A stretch of 64,000 nt of DNA from Bacillota bacterium (lineage in GTDB: Bacteria > Bacillota > Clostridia > Acetivibrionales > JAEZXR01). The notes beneath the pieces were generated by a model. It was not told where the DNA came from and did no database searches. It saw nothing but the letters and a program-made list of their open reading frames with translations. The stretch is from positions 82,890 through 146,889 of the forward strand of contig JAEZXR010000045.1 of assembly GCA_023419605.1 (NCBI GenBank). The letters run 5' to 3'. Made by a program: the position numbers and the translations under genes. The stretch's first letter is position 1, and each line of letters begins with the position of its first letter. Below, one piece after another: positions 17,192 through 25,451 of the stretch.

Positions 17192-18856
17192 CTAGGCAGT
17201 CTCAATGGCAGCTGCATCCTGAAGTCCCAATTCTAAAATGGCCATTTCCCGCAATTTATATTTTTGTATCTTTCCACTGGCAGTCATGGGGAAATCCTTC
17301 ATAAATTTAATATACTTTGGCGTTTTATGCCTTGCCATATGGCCCTTTACAAAAGCTTTTATTTCATCCTCCGTCAGAACCTCACCTTCCCGCAGAATGA
17401 CACAAGCCATTACTTCCTCACCATAATCCTTACTGGGTACTCCGACAACCTGCACATCTTTTATGGCAGGATGCGTATAGAGAAATTCTTCGATCTCCTT
17501 CGGGTAAATATTCTCTCCGCCCCGGATGATCATATCCTTTATCCTGCCGGTAATTTTAAAGTACCCGTCATCATCTCTCGTAGCCAGATCTCCCGTATGC
17601 AGCCACCCTTCCGAGTCGATGGCCTGTGCCGTAGCCTCCGGCATTTTATAATATCCCTTCATGATATTATAGCCACGAGCTACAAATTCCCCAGGCACCC
17701 CATCGGGAACCTCCTGATTGGTTTCCGGATCAACCACCTTACATTCCACAAAAGGAAGTGCTCTTCCTACCGTTGCGACCCGAAGCTCGATACTGTCATC
17801 CACTCGTGTTTGCGTACACACTGGCGATGCCTCCGTTTGCCCAAATGCAATGGTTATTTCTTTAGCTCCCATGAGTTCAACCACCTGATTCATAACTTTA
17901 ACAGGACACGGCGAGCCCGCCATGATGCCCGTCCGCAGCTTAGGAAATGAAAATTTTTGAAACTCGGGATGTTCCAGCATCCCGATAAACATGGTGGGAA
18001 CGCCATGTACAGCTGTACATTCCTCATTCTGGACAGCCTGCATGACTTTTAAGGGCTGATAATAATCAATCGGTACCATGGTGGAGCCATGGGTCACACA
18101 CGCCATAACCCCCAAAACACATCCAAAACAGTGAAATAAAGGTACCGGAATGCACAGCTTATCTTCATAGATGAAGTTCATGCTATCTCCGATGCACATC
18201 CCGTTATTCACCAGGTTAAAATGGGTCAGCATAACACCCTTCGGAAAACCGGTGGTTCCTGAGGTATACTGCATATTAATAACCTCATGAATATCAAGGC
18301 CGGACTGCCTCTTCGCCAATTCTTCGTCGCTGACCTCGCCCGCCATCCTGTACAGTTCGTTCCAGTTAAACATACCCGGATGATTTTGATCCCCTATATA
18401 GATCACATTTTTCAGATACGGCAGTGAAGCTTCCTGCAGTTTTCCTGGTTCTGATTCCTTTAATCCAAGACAAAGCTCATTCATAATGCTTATATAATTA
18501 CAATCCTTAAACCCCTCGATCAAGATCAACGTAGTCGCATCCGACTGACGAAGCAGGTATTCAAGTTCGAATATTTTATAGTTTGTGTTTACAGTTACCA
18601 GTACGGCTCCGATTTTAGCAGTCGCAAACTGCGCCAGAAGCCATTCGGGATAGTTCGTTGCCCATATGGCCACATGGTCCCCCTTCTTTACTCCCATGGC
18701 CATAAAGCCCTTTGCCACTACATTGCATAGATCTCTAAACTCTGAATATGTTTTTCTAAAAGGCCGATCCGTATACAAAACTGCATCATGATCCGGGTAT
18801 TTTTCTGCCATCTGATCCAATAAATCACCAATGGTGATTTTCATTAATTCCTTCAT
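17192..18856 (-). CDS. Acyl-CoA ligase (AMP-binding, FadD type)
   Basis: Activates a carboxylic acid to its CoA thioester through an acyl-adenylate. 554 residues with the P-loop YTSGTTGFPKGVMLTH (about 196-211), FGQTEASP, GWLHTGDLATRDDDGYF, the hinge KDMIIRGGENIYP and the C-terminal lysine segment PMTASGKIQKY. This is a full-length fatty/short-chain acyl-CoA synthetase; chain length cannot be read from sequence. GAGGTG precedes the ATG. The nearest upstream control element is a T-box on the same strand at 19050-19305, with no gene between, implying amino-acid-responsive expression. Confidence 0.9.
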   Translation of the reverse strand: MKELMKITIGDLLDQMAEKYPDHDAVLYTDRPFRKTYSEFRDLCNVVAKGFMAMGVKKGDHVAIWATNYPEWLLAQFATAKIGAVLVTVNTNYKIFELEYLLRQSDATTLILIEGFKDCNYISIMNELCLGLKESEPGKLQEASLPYLKNVIYIGDQNHPGMFNWNELYRMAGEVSDEELAKRQSGLDIHEVINMQYTSGTTGFPKGVMLTHFNLVNNGMCIGDSMNFIYEDKLCIPVPLFHCFGCVLGVMACVTHGSTMVPIDYYQPLKVMQAVQNEECTAVHGVPTMFIGMLEHPEFQKFSFPKLRTGIMAGSPCPVKVMNQVVELMGAKEITIAFGQTEASPVCTQTRVDDSIELRVATVGRALPFVECKVVDPETNQEVPDGVPGEFVARGYNIMKGYYKMPEATAQAIDSEGWLHTGDLATRDDDGYFKITGRIKDMIIRGGENIYPKEIEEFLYTHPAIKDVQVVGVPSKDYGEEVMACVILREGEVLTEDEIKAFVKGHMARHKTPKYIKFMKDFPMTASGKIQKYKLREMAILELGLQDAAAIETA

Positions 18857-19051
18857 ATCTACACCTCACATTCAAAATTTATACGGATTAACATCAAGAA
18901 CAAAAGGCTGCTACACTTTGTTCTTCGCTAAGGAGACTACCTTCCCTCCGCTGGAGCTAACACGCCTGAACACCCCCGCTAAACCTACGAGGGTAATCTC
19001 TCCGCACTCCCCAGTTAAGAAAATTTAAAAAAGTAATTCCCTTAACAATAA

Positions 19052-19305
19052 AAAAAGCCTTTCGTCTCATACAAAGAGACGAAAGGCATTCTTCCGCGTT
19101 ACCACTCCAATTGATACTGAACCGTATCCTCCTCAACAGTGTACAAAAATACACCTTCCTGTTAACGGTGGAAGCCGTCCGGTCTTACTGAAATTCAGCC
19201 GGATACTCAAGGGCGAGATTCGTTCAAGCGATCTTCTGCCTTGCACCACCCGGCAGCTCTCTAAAGATCAGCTTTTCAACTACTACTCCCTATCACGGTA
19301 TTTCA
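19052..19305 (-). promoter_or_regulatory. T-box leader, specifier probably CTC (Leu)
   Basis: Read on the minus strand: stem I with AGAGAGCTGCC and GGGTGGTGCAA, then ACGAATCTCG, later the T-box GGAGTGGTAACGCGG, then a terminator GCCTTTCGTCTC / GAGACGAAAGGC followed by TTTTTTT. Aligning ACGAATCTC with the tyrS leader GCGAATTAC places CTC in the specifier position; ATC (Ile) is the alternative. The 195 bp between terminator and the ligase ATG contain no gene. Confidence 0.9.
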
Positions 19306-19391
19306 CATTATTATATTGAAATTAAGGAAAAATATACTATGTATAGTTAACAATATATTACTATGTAACTCTGTTCATGTCAATATGATCT

Positions 19392-20042
19392 TTATGCTTT
19401 TAAATTGTTCTTAAAGGCATAAATCGCTGCCTGGGTTCTGTCAGAAACATTCAATTTCTTGAATATACTGGAGACATGGTTTTTCACTGTTTTTTCGCTG
19501 ATATAAAGCTTTTGGGCGATTTCCTTGTTAATCATACCTTCCGCAATCAGCTCCAGCACTTCTACTTCCCTTGTCGTCAGATTGGATTCATCGTGCTTTT
19601 CCTTCTCATTCAACGTAACCCGGTTAAATTCCTTGACAAGCTCCGTCGTCATATTGGGCTGTATGTAGGACTCCCCTCTTGAAACATTCCGTATGGCATC
19701 AATTAGTACGGAGGGTTCGGCGTCCTTTAAAACGTAGCCTTGTGCTCCCATTTGCAGAGTTTTGAATAAATACTCCCGGTCTTCGTGTATGGTTAGAACG
19801 ATGACCTTGCTTGGGTGTTTTTCCTGTTTCAGTTCCTTGATCGCTTGAAGGCCATTCAGAATCGGCATATTTATGTCCATAAGAACCACATCGGGGTTAT
19901 GCTGTTTTGTAAGTTCAACCGCCTCCCTGCCGTTTGAAGCCTGAGCAACAACTACCATGTCATTTTCCAGTTCCAATATCTGCTTCAGACCATGTCGTAC
20001 CATCGAATGGTCATCCGCTATAAGAACCCTAATTTTGTTCAT
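19392..20042 (-). CDS. degU: DegU-family response regulator
   Basis: 216 residues: receiver domain (about 4-120) with the acidic pair DDH near 10-12, phospho-acceptor Asp in VVLMDINMP and Lys in YVLKDAEP; LuxR-type helix-turn-helix at the C-terminus (TTREVEVLELIAEG, ISEKTVKNHVSSI). It overlaps degS by 14 bp on the same strand. The DegSU pair of Bacillus controls exoenzymes, motility and competence; targets here are unknown. Confidence 0.92.
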   Translation of the reverse strand: MNKIRVLIADDHSMVRHGLKQILELENDMVVVAQASNGREAVELTKQHNPDVVLMDINMPILNGLQAIKELKQEKHPSKVIVLTIHEDREYLFKTLQMGAQGYVLKDAEPSVLIDAIRNVSRGESYIQPNMTTELVKEFNRVTLNEKEKHDESNLTTREVEVLELIAEGMINKEIAQKLYISEKTVKNHVSSIFKKLNVSDRTQAAIYAFKNNLKA

Positions 20043-21213
20043 TGATTTCTCTCCCTTCCTCTACTAAAGGAATTAATATGTTTAATCGAGTCCCTTTTCC
20101 AGGCTGCGATGTTAACTCAAACTTACCGTTTAACAGCTCCACTCTTTCCTTCATGCTTATGAGCCCAAAACCACTGTTGATGTCTTCGTTTTTGGACTTC
20201 AATTCACTGGAGTCAAACCCTTTTCCATCGTCATAAATATACAGTTTCAGGTCTTCATCCTGGAACTCAATGTTAATTGCAACATTTTCAGCTCCAGAGT
20301 GCTTTTTAATATTGTTTACAGCCTCCTGCACAATTCTGAAGACAGTGAGCGAAATAACGGGTTTAATATCGACATACACACCTCTTGTTTTAAAGGAAAC
20401 TGCGATTCCTGTCTCCTCCTGAAAGGTAAGTATGTATCTTTGCATAGTAGGAACCAGACCCAAATCGTCCAATGACATGGGTCTCAAATTATAAATAATC
20501 TTTCTGACATCATTCAGGCACTCTCTCACAATGGTCTTCAAATTCTGCAGCTCGAGCTTCACTCTCTCTACATCCACATCAATCAGCCGTTCACAGATCT
20601 CCGCTTTTAAAACAACGTTTGACATGGATTGTGCAGGCCCATCGTGAATATCACGTGCCACTCTCTGCCGCTCCTCTTCCTGAGCCTTGATGATCCGTAT
20701 ACCCAGGGTCTGTTTTTGCTGCAGGTCCTCCAACTGCATACTGAATTGCTGGAGATCTCCCGTCATATAGCCAAGAGCGATCCCTAGATTTGATAGCAGG
20801 CTATCCGCTTTCTGCACCGTTCTATAGGATTCCTTAATCCGCAGCTCCAGATCATTTCTTCGTTTGATCAGGTTCTGCTCCTGCTCACGTTTTACTGCAA
20901 GCTGTACACGGAGATTATCGGCTTTTTCATATGCATTCTTAAGCTCTTCCTGACTATACCTGAGCGGATTTTTATTTACCAGCGCCAGCCGCCTTTTCCC
21001 TTCCTTAAGTTCAGCCTCATAGATTTCAACCGTTTCTATCAGCTCTGTTACATGCTGCTTAAGCTGCTTCAGTTCCGCCTCCAGTCTCCTGCATTCGTGT
21101 CTCGAGCTTTCCGCGATTTCATAGATTTCACTTTTACTCGCATTGATCGCCTGAATCGTCTTTTTGATTATTTCATCCAGCTTTGTGATATCCAGTTTAC
21201 TGTACGCTGCCAC
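20029..21213 (-). CDS. degS: DegS-like sensor histidine kinase
   Basis: 394 residues, cytoplasmic with no membrane segment, as for DegS. The N-terminal half is a long coiled-coil sensor region (about 10-170). The HisKA_3 motif QEEERQRVARDIHDGPAQ carries the phospho-accepting His; the C-terminal HATPase has an N-box (VQEAVNNIKKHS) and G-boxes (DDGKGFD, GFGLISM). Start is a GTG preceded by GAGGTG. Confidence 0.92.
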   Translation of the reverse strand: MAAYSKLDITKLDEIIKKTIQAINASKSEIYEIAESSRHECRRLEAELKQLKQHVTELIETVEIYEAELKEGKRRLALVNKNPLRYSQEELKNAYEKADNLRVQLAVKREQEQNLIKRRNDLELRIKESYRTVQKADSLLSNLGIALGYMTGDLQQFSMQLEDLQQKQTLGIRIIKAQEEERQRVARDIHDGPAQSMSNVVLKAEICERLIDVDVERVKLELQNLKTIVRECLNDVRKIIYNLRPMSLDDLGLVPTMQRYILTFQEETGIAVSFKTRGVYVDIKPVISLTVFRIVQEAVNNIKKHSGAENVAINIEFQDEDLKLYIYDDGKGFDSSELKSKNEDINSGFGLISMKERVELLNGKFELTSQPGKGTRLNILIPLVEEGREINEQN

Positions 21214-21381
21214 TGTAGCACCTCAATCTGCCCAGAGTGGTTCGATTCCCCTAGAACTCAAGAGAAGCTTCAAACCCCAGTATATTATATCATAGGAAGT
21301 TTTTTATAGTAAACCAAAATAACCTCTCCTTTATATAATTTTCCTTCCTTTTAACAATCTTCAGAAATAATAAAAAAAGTG

Positions 21382-21410
21382 TTGACAAACCTGCAACATG
21401 CTCGTATAAT
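21382..21410 (+). promoter_or_regulatory. Promoter of tRNA-Lys copy 1
   Basis: TTGACA (21382-21387) and TATAAT (21405-21410) separated by 17 bp: an exact vegetative consensus. Confidence 0.93.
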
Positions 21411-21454
21411 AAGTAATTGTCCGGTGGCAAAACGCGCTGGAAACGTAAAGATAT

Positions 21455-21530
21455 GCGCCATTAGCTCAGTTGGTAGAGCAACTGACTCTTAATCAGTGGG
21501 CCCTGGGTTCGAGTCCCCGATGGCGCACCA
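21455..21530 (+). tRNA. tRNA-Lys (CTT), copy 1
   Basis: 76-nt cloverleaf with encoded CCA: acceptor GCGCCAT / ATGGCGC, D-loop AGCTCAGTTGGTAGAGC, anticodon stem ACTGA / TCAGT with loop CTCTTAA giving anticodon CTT, and T-arm GGGTTCGAGTCCC. Reads AAG codons. Confidence 0.97.
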
Positions 21531-21532
21531 CA

Positions 21533-21569
21533 TAAACCTTCCGCTACAGCAGGAGGTTTGTTTTTTTCT
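21533..21569 (+). terminator. Terminator of tRNA-Lys copy 1
   Basis: AAACCTTCC..GGAGGTTT hairpin followed by TTTTTTT. Confidence 0.8.
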
Positions 21570-21646
21570 ACACAGTATAATATAAGTGTTTGGATTGCAA
21601 ATTACTGCTACCCGCGTTTCATTAGTAAAAATTTTAATAAAAAGTG

Positions 21647-21675
21647 TTGACAAACCTGCAACATGCTCGTATAAT
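21647..21675 (+). promoter_or_regulatory. Promoter of tRNA-Lys copy 2
   Basis: TTGACA (21647-21652), 17-bp spacer, TATAAT (21670-21675); duplicate of the copy 1 promoter 265 bp downstream. Confidence 0.93.
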
Positions 21676-21719
21676 AAGTAATTGTCCGGTGGCAAAACGC
21701 GCTGGAAACATAAATATAT

Positions 21720-21795
21720 GCGCCATTAGCTCAGTTGGTAGAGCAACTGACTCTTAATCAGTGGGCCCTGGGTTCGAGTCCCCGATGGCGCACCA
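21720..21795 (+). tRNA. tRNA-Lys (CTT), copy 2
   Basis: Sequence identical over the 76 nt to copy 1, including anticodon CTT and encoded CCA. The whole promoter-leader-tRNA-terminator unit is repeated at a 265-bp offset. Confidence 0.97.
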
Positions 21796-21796
21796 C

Positions 21797-21833
21797 ATAA
21801 ACCTCCTGTTACAGCAGGAGGTTTGTTTTTTGC
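21797..21833 (+). terminator. Terminator of tRNA-Lys copy 2
   Basis: AAACCTCCTG / CAGGAGGTTT hairpin and T-tract; perfect version of the copy 1 terminator. Confidence 0.85.
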
Positions 21834-21893
21834 AGTTGCACTTATAAAAACAGTTTACTATAAACGTCGGTTATGGAATGCGAGGTGTTGTCG

Positions 21894-22136
21894 GTGTCAA
21901 AGCTAAAATACGTTTTTGTTCTATTTATGTTGACAGGACTCCTGTTTGTTGGTTCTCCAAAAACAGTGGGCGCAGCTGCTGATGGAGGTAATATTCCTGC
22001 AATTGTTTTTGTTCAGGATAAGGAAAACGGAATGATGTTAAACCACAATTTCGGATTTGATGGACAGATTCATGTCCCTGGCGATACATCCATAGATTCC
22101 GGTTTTTCCGTGACAGTGCCTTCCGAAGGTATATAA
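21894..22136 (+). CDS. Small secreted protein of unknown function
   Basis: About 80 residues from a GTG preceded by GCGAGGTG. A signal peptide (KLKYVFVLFMLTGLLFVG, cleavage near VGA-AA) is followed by a short mature part of about 50 residues with FVQDKENGMMLNHNFGFDG. An independent terminator follows at 22142. I recognise no family. A shorter or longer start is possible; the next upstream ATG (21873) has a weaker site. Confidence 0.55.
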   Translation: MSKLKYVFVLFMLTGLLFVGSPKTVGAAADGGNIPAIVFVQDKENGMMLNHNFGFDGQIHVPGDTSIDSGFSVTVPSEGI

Positions 22137-22141
22137 CGCAT

Positions 22142-22172
22142 AAAAAACCCCTAACTCCAGGGGTTTTTTATA
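22142..22172. terminator. Terminator, probably bidirectional
   Basis: AAAAAACCCCTAACTCCAGGGGTTTTTT, between the small secreted protein (+) and the alpha-galactosidase (-). Confidence 0.85.
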
Positions 22173-22193
22173 TTTCATTCCTTTATGCCTTGC

Positions 22194-24386
22194 TTAGCCA
22201 TTCACAGCTTCAAATCTCCAAATCACACTCTGGAAGTCCCCATGCAAATCAGGAATGTTTATCCCGACAAACATCAGCTCATCGCCGCCATATATTTTGT
22301 CTGAATCTAACAATCGGTACTCCCTTTCCGGATCCAGTCCTTTTAGTCTGATCCTGGCATTCGGTCCATTCGGCTCTGCCATAACCCTGAAATAAGCAAC
22401 GAATGCTTCCGCTTTGTCCTCGGTCACAAACATCCACGCTGTTTCATTGCCTTCGAAAGGGCTTAAAATCCTGTACATGTCACCAAATTGTGTAATATGC
22501 CGGATTTCCTTGCATAGAGCCACTTGCGCCTTTACGATCTCCATTTCCTCCGGGGTAAACTTCGTCAGGTCCAATTCGTAGCCAAAGTTACCTGAGATTG
22601 CTACATCTCCACGCATTTTCAGCGGAGTGACTCGGTGGACCTGGTGATTCGGAACTGCCGAAACGTGAGATCCCATGGAACTGGCGGGGTACACGATGCT
22701 GGTGCCGTATTGTATCTTTAAGCGTTCAACGGCATCAGTGTTATCACTGGTCCAGGTTTGCGGCATATAATAAAGGATACCCGGATCAAACCTTCCACCC
22801 CCACCGGAGCAGCTTTCAAACAATATATCCGGGAATCTGCGTGTAATTTCATCCATGACCCTATATACACCCAGTATGTATCGATGCGCCGTTTCCCGCT
22901 GTCTTTCCGGCGCTAGTAAAGCAGAACCCACTTCCGTCATATGCCTGTTCATATCCCATTTCACATAAGAAATAGATGCGCAAGCCAATATATCACTTAG
23001 CATCGTAATAACCGCTTCACAGACATCCTTTCTGGACATATCCAGCACCAATTGGTTTCTCCCTTCGGTGTGGCTGCGATTCGGTACGTGAAGGCACCAA
23101 TCCGGATGTGCTCTGAATAAATCGCTGTCGGGTGAAACCATTTCAGGTTCGAACCACAGTCCAAACCGTAAACCGAGGTTGTTTACCCGTTGCACCAGGT
23201 CCTCCAGACCTCCAGGCAGCTTCTTCCTATCTACAAACCAATCCCCCAGGGAGGAATGGTCATCATCTCTTTTACCGAACCATCCATCATCCAGTACAAA
23301 TAACTCAATTCCAAGTTCTTTGGCTGTCCGAGCAATATTTTCAATTTTATCTGCAGTAAAATTGAAATAAGTGGCCTCCCAGTTATTAATCAGCACCGGA
23401 CGCTCCTTATCCCTGTAGTTTCCCCGGCAAAGTCTTGTACGGTACAGCCTATGGTAGGTCCGCGACATTTCTCCAATTCCTTTATGTGAATAAACCATGA
23501 CCACTTCCGGAGTCTGGAAGTACTCTCCCGGTTCCAGCAGCCAGTTGAAATCAAAGGGGTTAATACCCATGACAACCCGGGTTGTCCGGAATTGGTCTAC
23601 CTCTGCCTGGGCCAGAAAGTTTCCGCTGTATACCAGGTTGAAGCCATAGGCCTCCCCATACTCCTCATTTGCATCCTTTGACAAAAGGGCAAAAAATGGA
23701 TTCTGCTGATGACTGCTGGCTCCGCGGCGGCTTTCAACCAGCTGGCTGCCGGATGTTAAAGCTCTTCTTTCTACATGCCGTTCCCTTCCCCATGCGCCCG
23801 ATAACTGTAAAAGGTCAAACTGTGAGTGGTCAAAATCAACACTCATACTGAGAGCTCTCGGAAGTTTTACTTTATTCTTCCCTTCATTGATAAAACGGAC
23901 AGAGCGGGTTATAGCATCAAACTTTTCAAACGCGGTATAGGTCAATATCACCCGCAAATCTGCAATAGGGTCTGTTAATTCCAGCTCCAGAGTCTCTGCC
24001 TCTTCATCCGCTTCAGTATAGGTCGCCGGCAAGCCTTCCAGTTCCGGCTTTCCTTTAAAAATCCAATGCTTTGCATAGCGGAGGTTCGTAACCGTTGCCC
24101 CATCCTCCTGCTGCAACTGGAATGCCGGTACACGGAAATCGGAATTACCGTAGGCTGGATATTCTTGTGGCAGTGTATCCAGTGAAAATTTGCCGTCGCC
24201 GGCAATAGGATTCGGTGAGAAGGCTCTTCCGGTACTCACCATAACATGAGACAGATCGGAAGTTTTTATCCTTCTTCCCCAGTAGAGGTGTACCAGATAA
24301 CCCTCTTTATGCACCTGCAGGATATAGCTGGTGTCCGCAGCCTGCAGATGAAATATTGCTGCCTGCTCATTATAATAGATACTCAT
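22194..24386 (-). CDS. Alpha-galactosidase, glycoside hydrolase family 36
   Basis: Hydrolyses terminal alpha-galactosides such as melibiose and raffinose. 730 residues, the normal length for bacterial GH36. N-terminal beta-supersandwich (about 1-330), then a TIM barrel with WEATYFNFTADKI, FVLDDGWFGKRDDD, the nucleophile segment YVKWDMNRHMTE and acid/base segment LFESCSGGGGRFDPG. No signal peptide, so it is intracellular. Start at 24386 follows TAGGAGGAG; the longer frame to 24428 has none. The region 24387-24723 upstream has no gene; it holds a TGGAAC-G-GTTCTA palindrome near 24481 that could be an operator and a terminator of the next gene. Confidence 0.94.
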   Translation of the reverse strand: MSIYYNEQAAIFHLQAADTSYILQVHKEGYLVHLYWGRRIKTSDLSHVMVSTGRAFSPNPIAGDGKFSLDTLPQEYPAYGNSDFRVPAFQLQQEDGATVTNLRYAKHWIFKGKPELEGLPATYTEADEEAETLELELTDPIADLRVILTYTAFEKFDAITRSVRFINEGKNKVKLPRALSMSVDFDHSQFDLLQLSGAWGRERHVERRALTSGSQLVESRRGASSHQQNPFFALLSKDANEEYGEAYGFNLVYSGNFLAQAEVDQFRTTRVVMGINPFDFNWLLEPGEYFQTPEVVMVYSHKGIGEMSRTYHRLYRTRLCRGNYRDKERPVLINNWEATYFNFTADKIENIARTAKELGIELFVLDDGWFGKRDDDHSSLGDWFVDRKKLPGGLEDLVQRVNNLGLRFGLWFEPEMVSPDSDLFRAHPDWCLHVPNRSHTEGRNQLVLDMSRKDVCEAVITMLSDILACASISYVKWDMNRHMTEVGSALLAPERQRETAHRYILGVYRVMDEITRRFPDILFESCSGGGGRFDPGILYYMPQTWTSDNTDAVERLKIQYGTSIVYPASSMGSHVSAVPNHQVHRVTPLKMRGDVAISGNFGYELDLTKFTPEEMEIVKAQVALCKEIRHITQFGDMYRILSPFEGNETAWMFVTEDKAEAFVAYFRVMAEPNGPNARIRLKGLDPEREYRLLDSDKIYGGDELMFVGINIPDLHGDFQSVIWRFEAVNG

Positions 24387-24531
24387 AATTCTCCTCCTAA
24401 AGTAAAGTGATTTATAATCGATTTGCAATACATGACCTTCTGTACAATACTTACTATACCTATTTTTAAATATAAAATATATGGAACGGTTCTAGATGTT
24501 TACAACAATTTATGGAATAATACTGGGTTTC

Positions 24532-24564
24532 AAAGAAAACACCCGGCATTGCGCCGGGGTGTAT
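24532..24564 (-). terminator. Terminator of the lipoprotein gene
   Basis: On the minus strand ACACCCCGGC / GCCGGGTGT stem followed by TTTTCTTTG. Confidence 0.75.
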
Positions 24565-24723
24565 AGTTAGGAGAATTTGAGGTATTATACGGTTTGAGGT
24601 ATAAATGGTACCTCATATATAAAGTATACTATCGTAAGTTGTACAATGTTACCTTAATTTATAGCATTTATCGAAACGTAAAGTTTATTGACCCTGGCCT
24701 TTCCCAAGTACTTCCCCTATTAC

Positions 24724-25131
24724 CTACTCAGTGACGGTATAAGCGGTTTGAAAATCCATACCACCTCCGGATATGGTGATTCCATAAGTTCCAGGTACCG
24801 TGTCGGAGCTTACAGACCAAATCCATGTTACCATTCCATCGCTTCCAGCCATTCTGGATTCATAGGTAGTTAAGATTTTGTCTCCGATTTTATAAGAGGC
24901 GGCAATAGTATAAGTAATTCCTGCTCTGCCCTGTATCGTAACATTACAGTTCTCTCCCCGTTTTACAGGCGTCTTTGCATTTACCAGAATGATTCGATTC
25001 AGGCCGAAGGGCGGCGCAGTCTGAGTCTGTGCCAGCTTTTGCTGCGGTGGCATTTGCGATCGGGACGCAGTTTTACAACCCGTTAGTAGAACCAAAAGAA
25101 TCATAAAGGGCAGACATTTATATTTCAACAT
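24724..25131 (-). CDS. Putative lipoprotein of unknown function
   Basis: 135 residues. The signal peptide ends in the lipobox LLTGC, so the protein should be lipid-anchored outside the membrane. The mature part has a Gln/Pro-rich linker then an Ig-like beta domain (INVAKTPVKRG-like opening, GRAGITYTIAASYKIGD, VPGTYGITISGG), typical of carbohydrate- or matrix-associated surface domains. It lacks the Asp..Thr-Gly-Ala-Thr/Ser FMN-attachment pattern, so it is not an evident PplA. Start at 25131 after GAGGTG. Confidence 0.7.
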   Translation of the reverse strand: MLKYKCLPFMILLVLLTGCKTASRSQMPPQQKLAQTQTAPPFGLNRIILVNAKTPVKRGENCNVTIQGRAGITYTIAASYKIGDKILTTYESRMAGSDGMVTWIWSVSSDTVPGTYGITISGGGMDFQTAYTVTE

Positions 25132-25229
25132 GATTTTCACCTCATTGTTTATGTTTTATGTACTTATGTTCCCCCATTTCAAACTAATTATGAAAGTATG
25201 GCTCCCAGCAACTGAAGCTGCTTTTACAG

Positions 25230-25359
25230 AATAAAAGTGGCTTTGCCGGTTTTGTTTGCGCATGTGCCTTTCCGAAGCATGAGGAAAAGCTGGCACGCGC
25301 ATAAATTCAATGTTTTTTTATTGTCTGGGAAAGTTCTCTTTCCCAGACAATAAAAAAAA
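25230..25359 (+). repeat. Family 1 structured repeat, copy 1
   Basis: About 130 bp shared with copies at 38763 and 50453. It contains a short first hairpin, a GCGCATGTGCC..GGCACGCGC hairpin with inner CTTTCC / GGAAAAG, then a 13-bp stem TTGTCTGGGAAAG / CTTTCCCAGACAA with 4-base loop flanked by T and A tracts. Here it lies between dmkB and the lipoprotein gene (both minus), and its last stem can act as the dmkB terminator. The rest of the gap 25132-25451 shows only a GGATCC-flanked mini-hairpin. Confidence 0.85.
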
Positions 25360-25451
25360 GGATCCATTATTGGATCCAGCACATTTTTGAACTATCGCTT
25401 GATTATTATCTTTCCAAAAATAAAACTATTTATTTATACAACTCACTTATT

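Noticed and set aside
24478..24497. CcpA catabolite-response site upstream of the alpha-galactosidase
   Set aside because: TGGAACGGTTCTA is palindromic but does not fit the TGWAANCGNTNWCA consensus; left only as a possible local operator.
24724..25131. Lipoprotein next to the EET operon considered as PplA, the FMN-carrying terminal protein
   Set aside because: No FMN-attachment motif and an Ig-like rather than FMN-binding domain; it also has its own terminator and is separated by a repeat.
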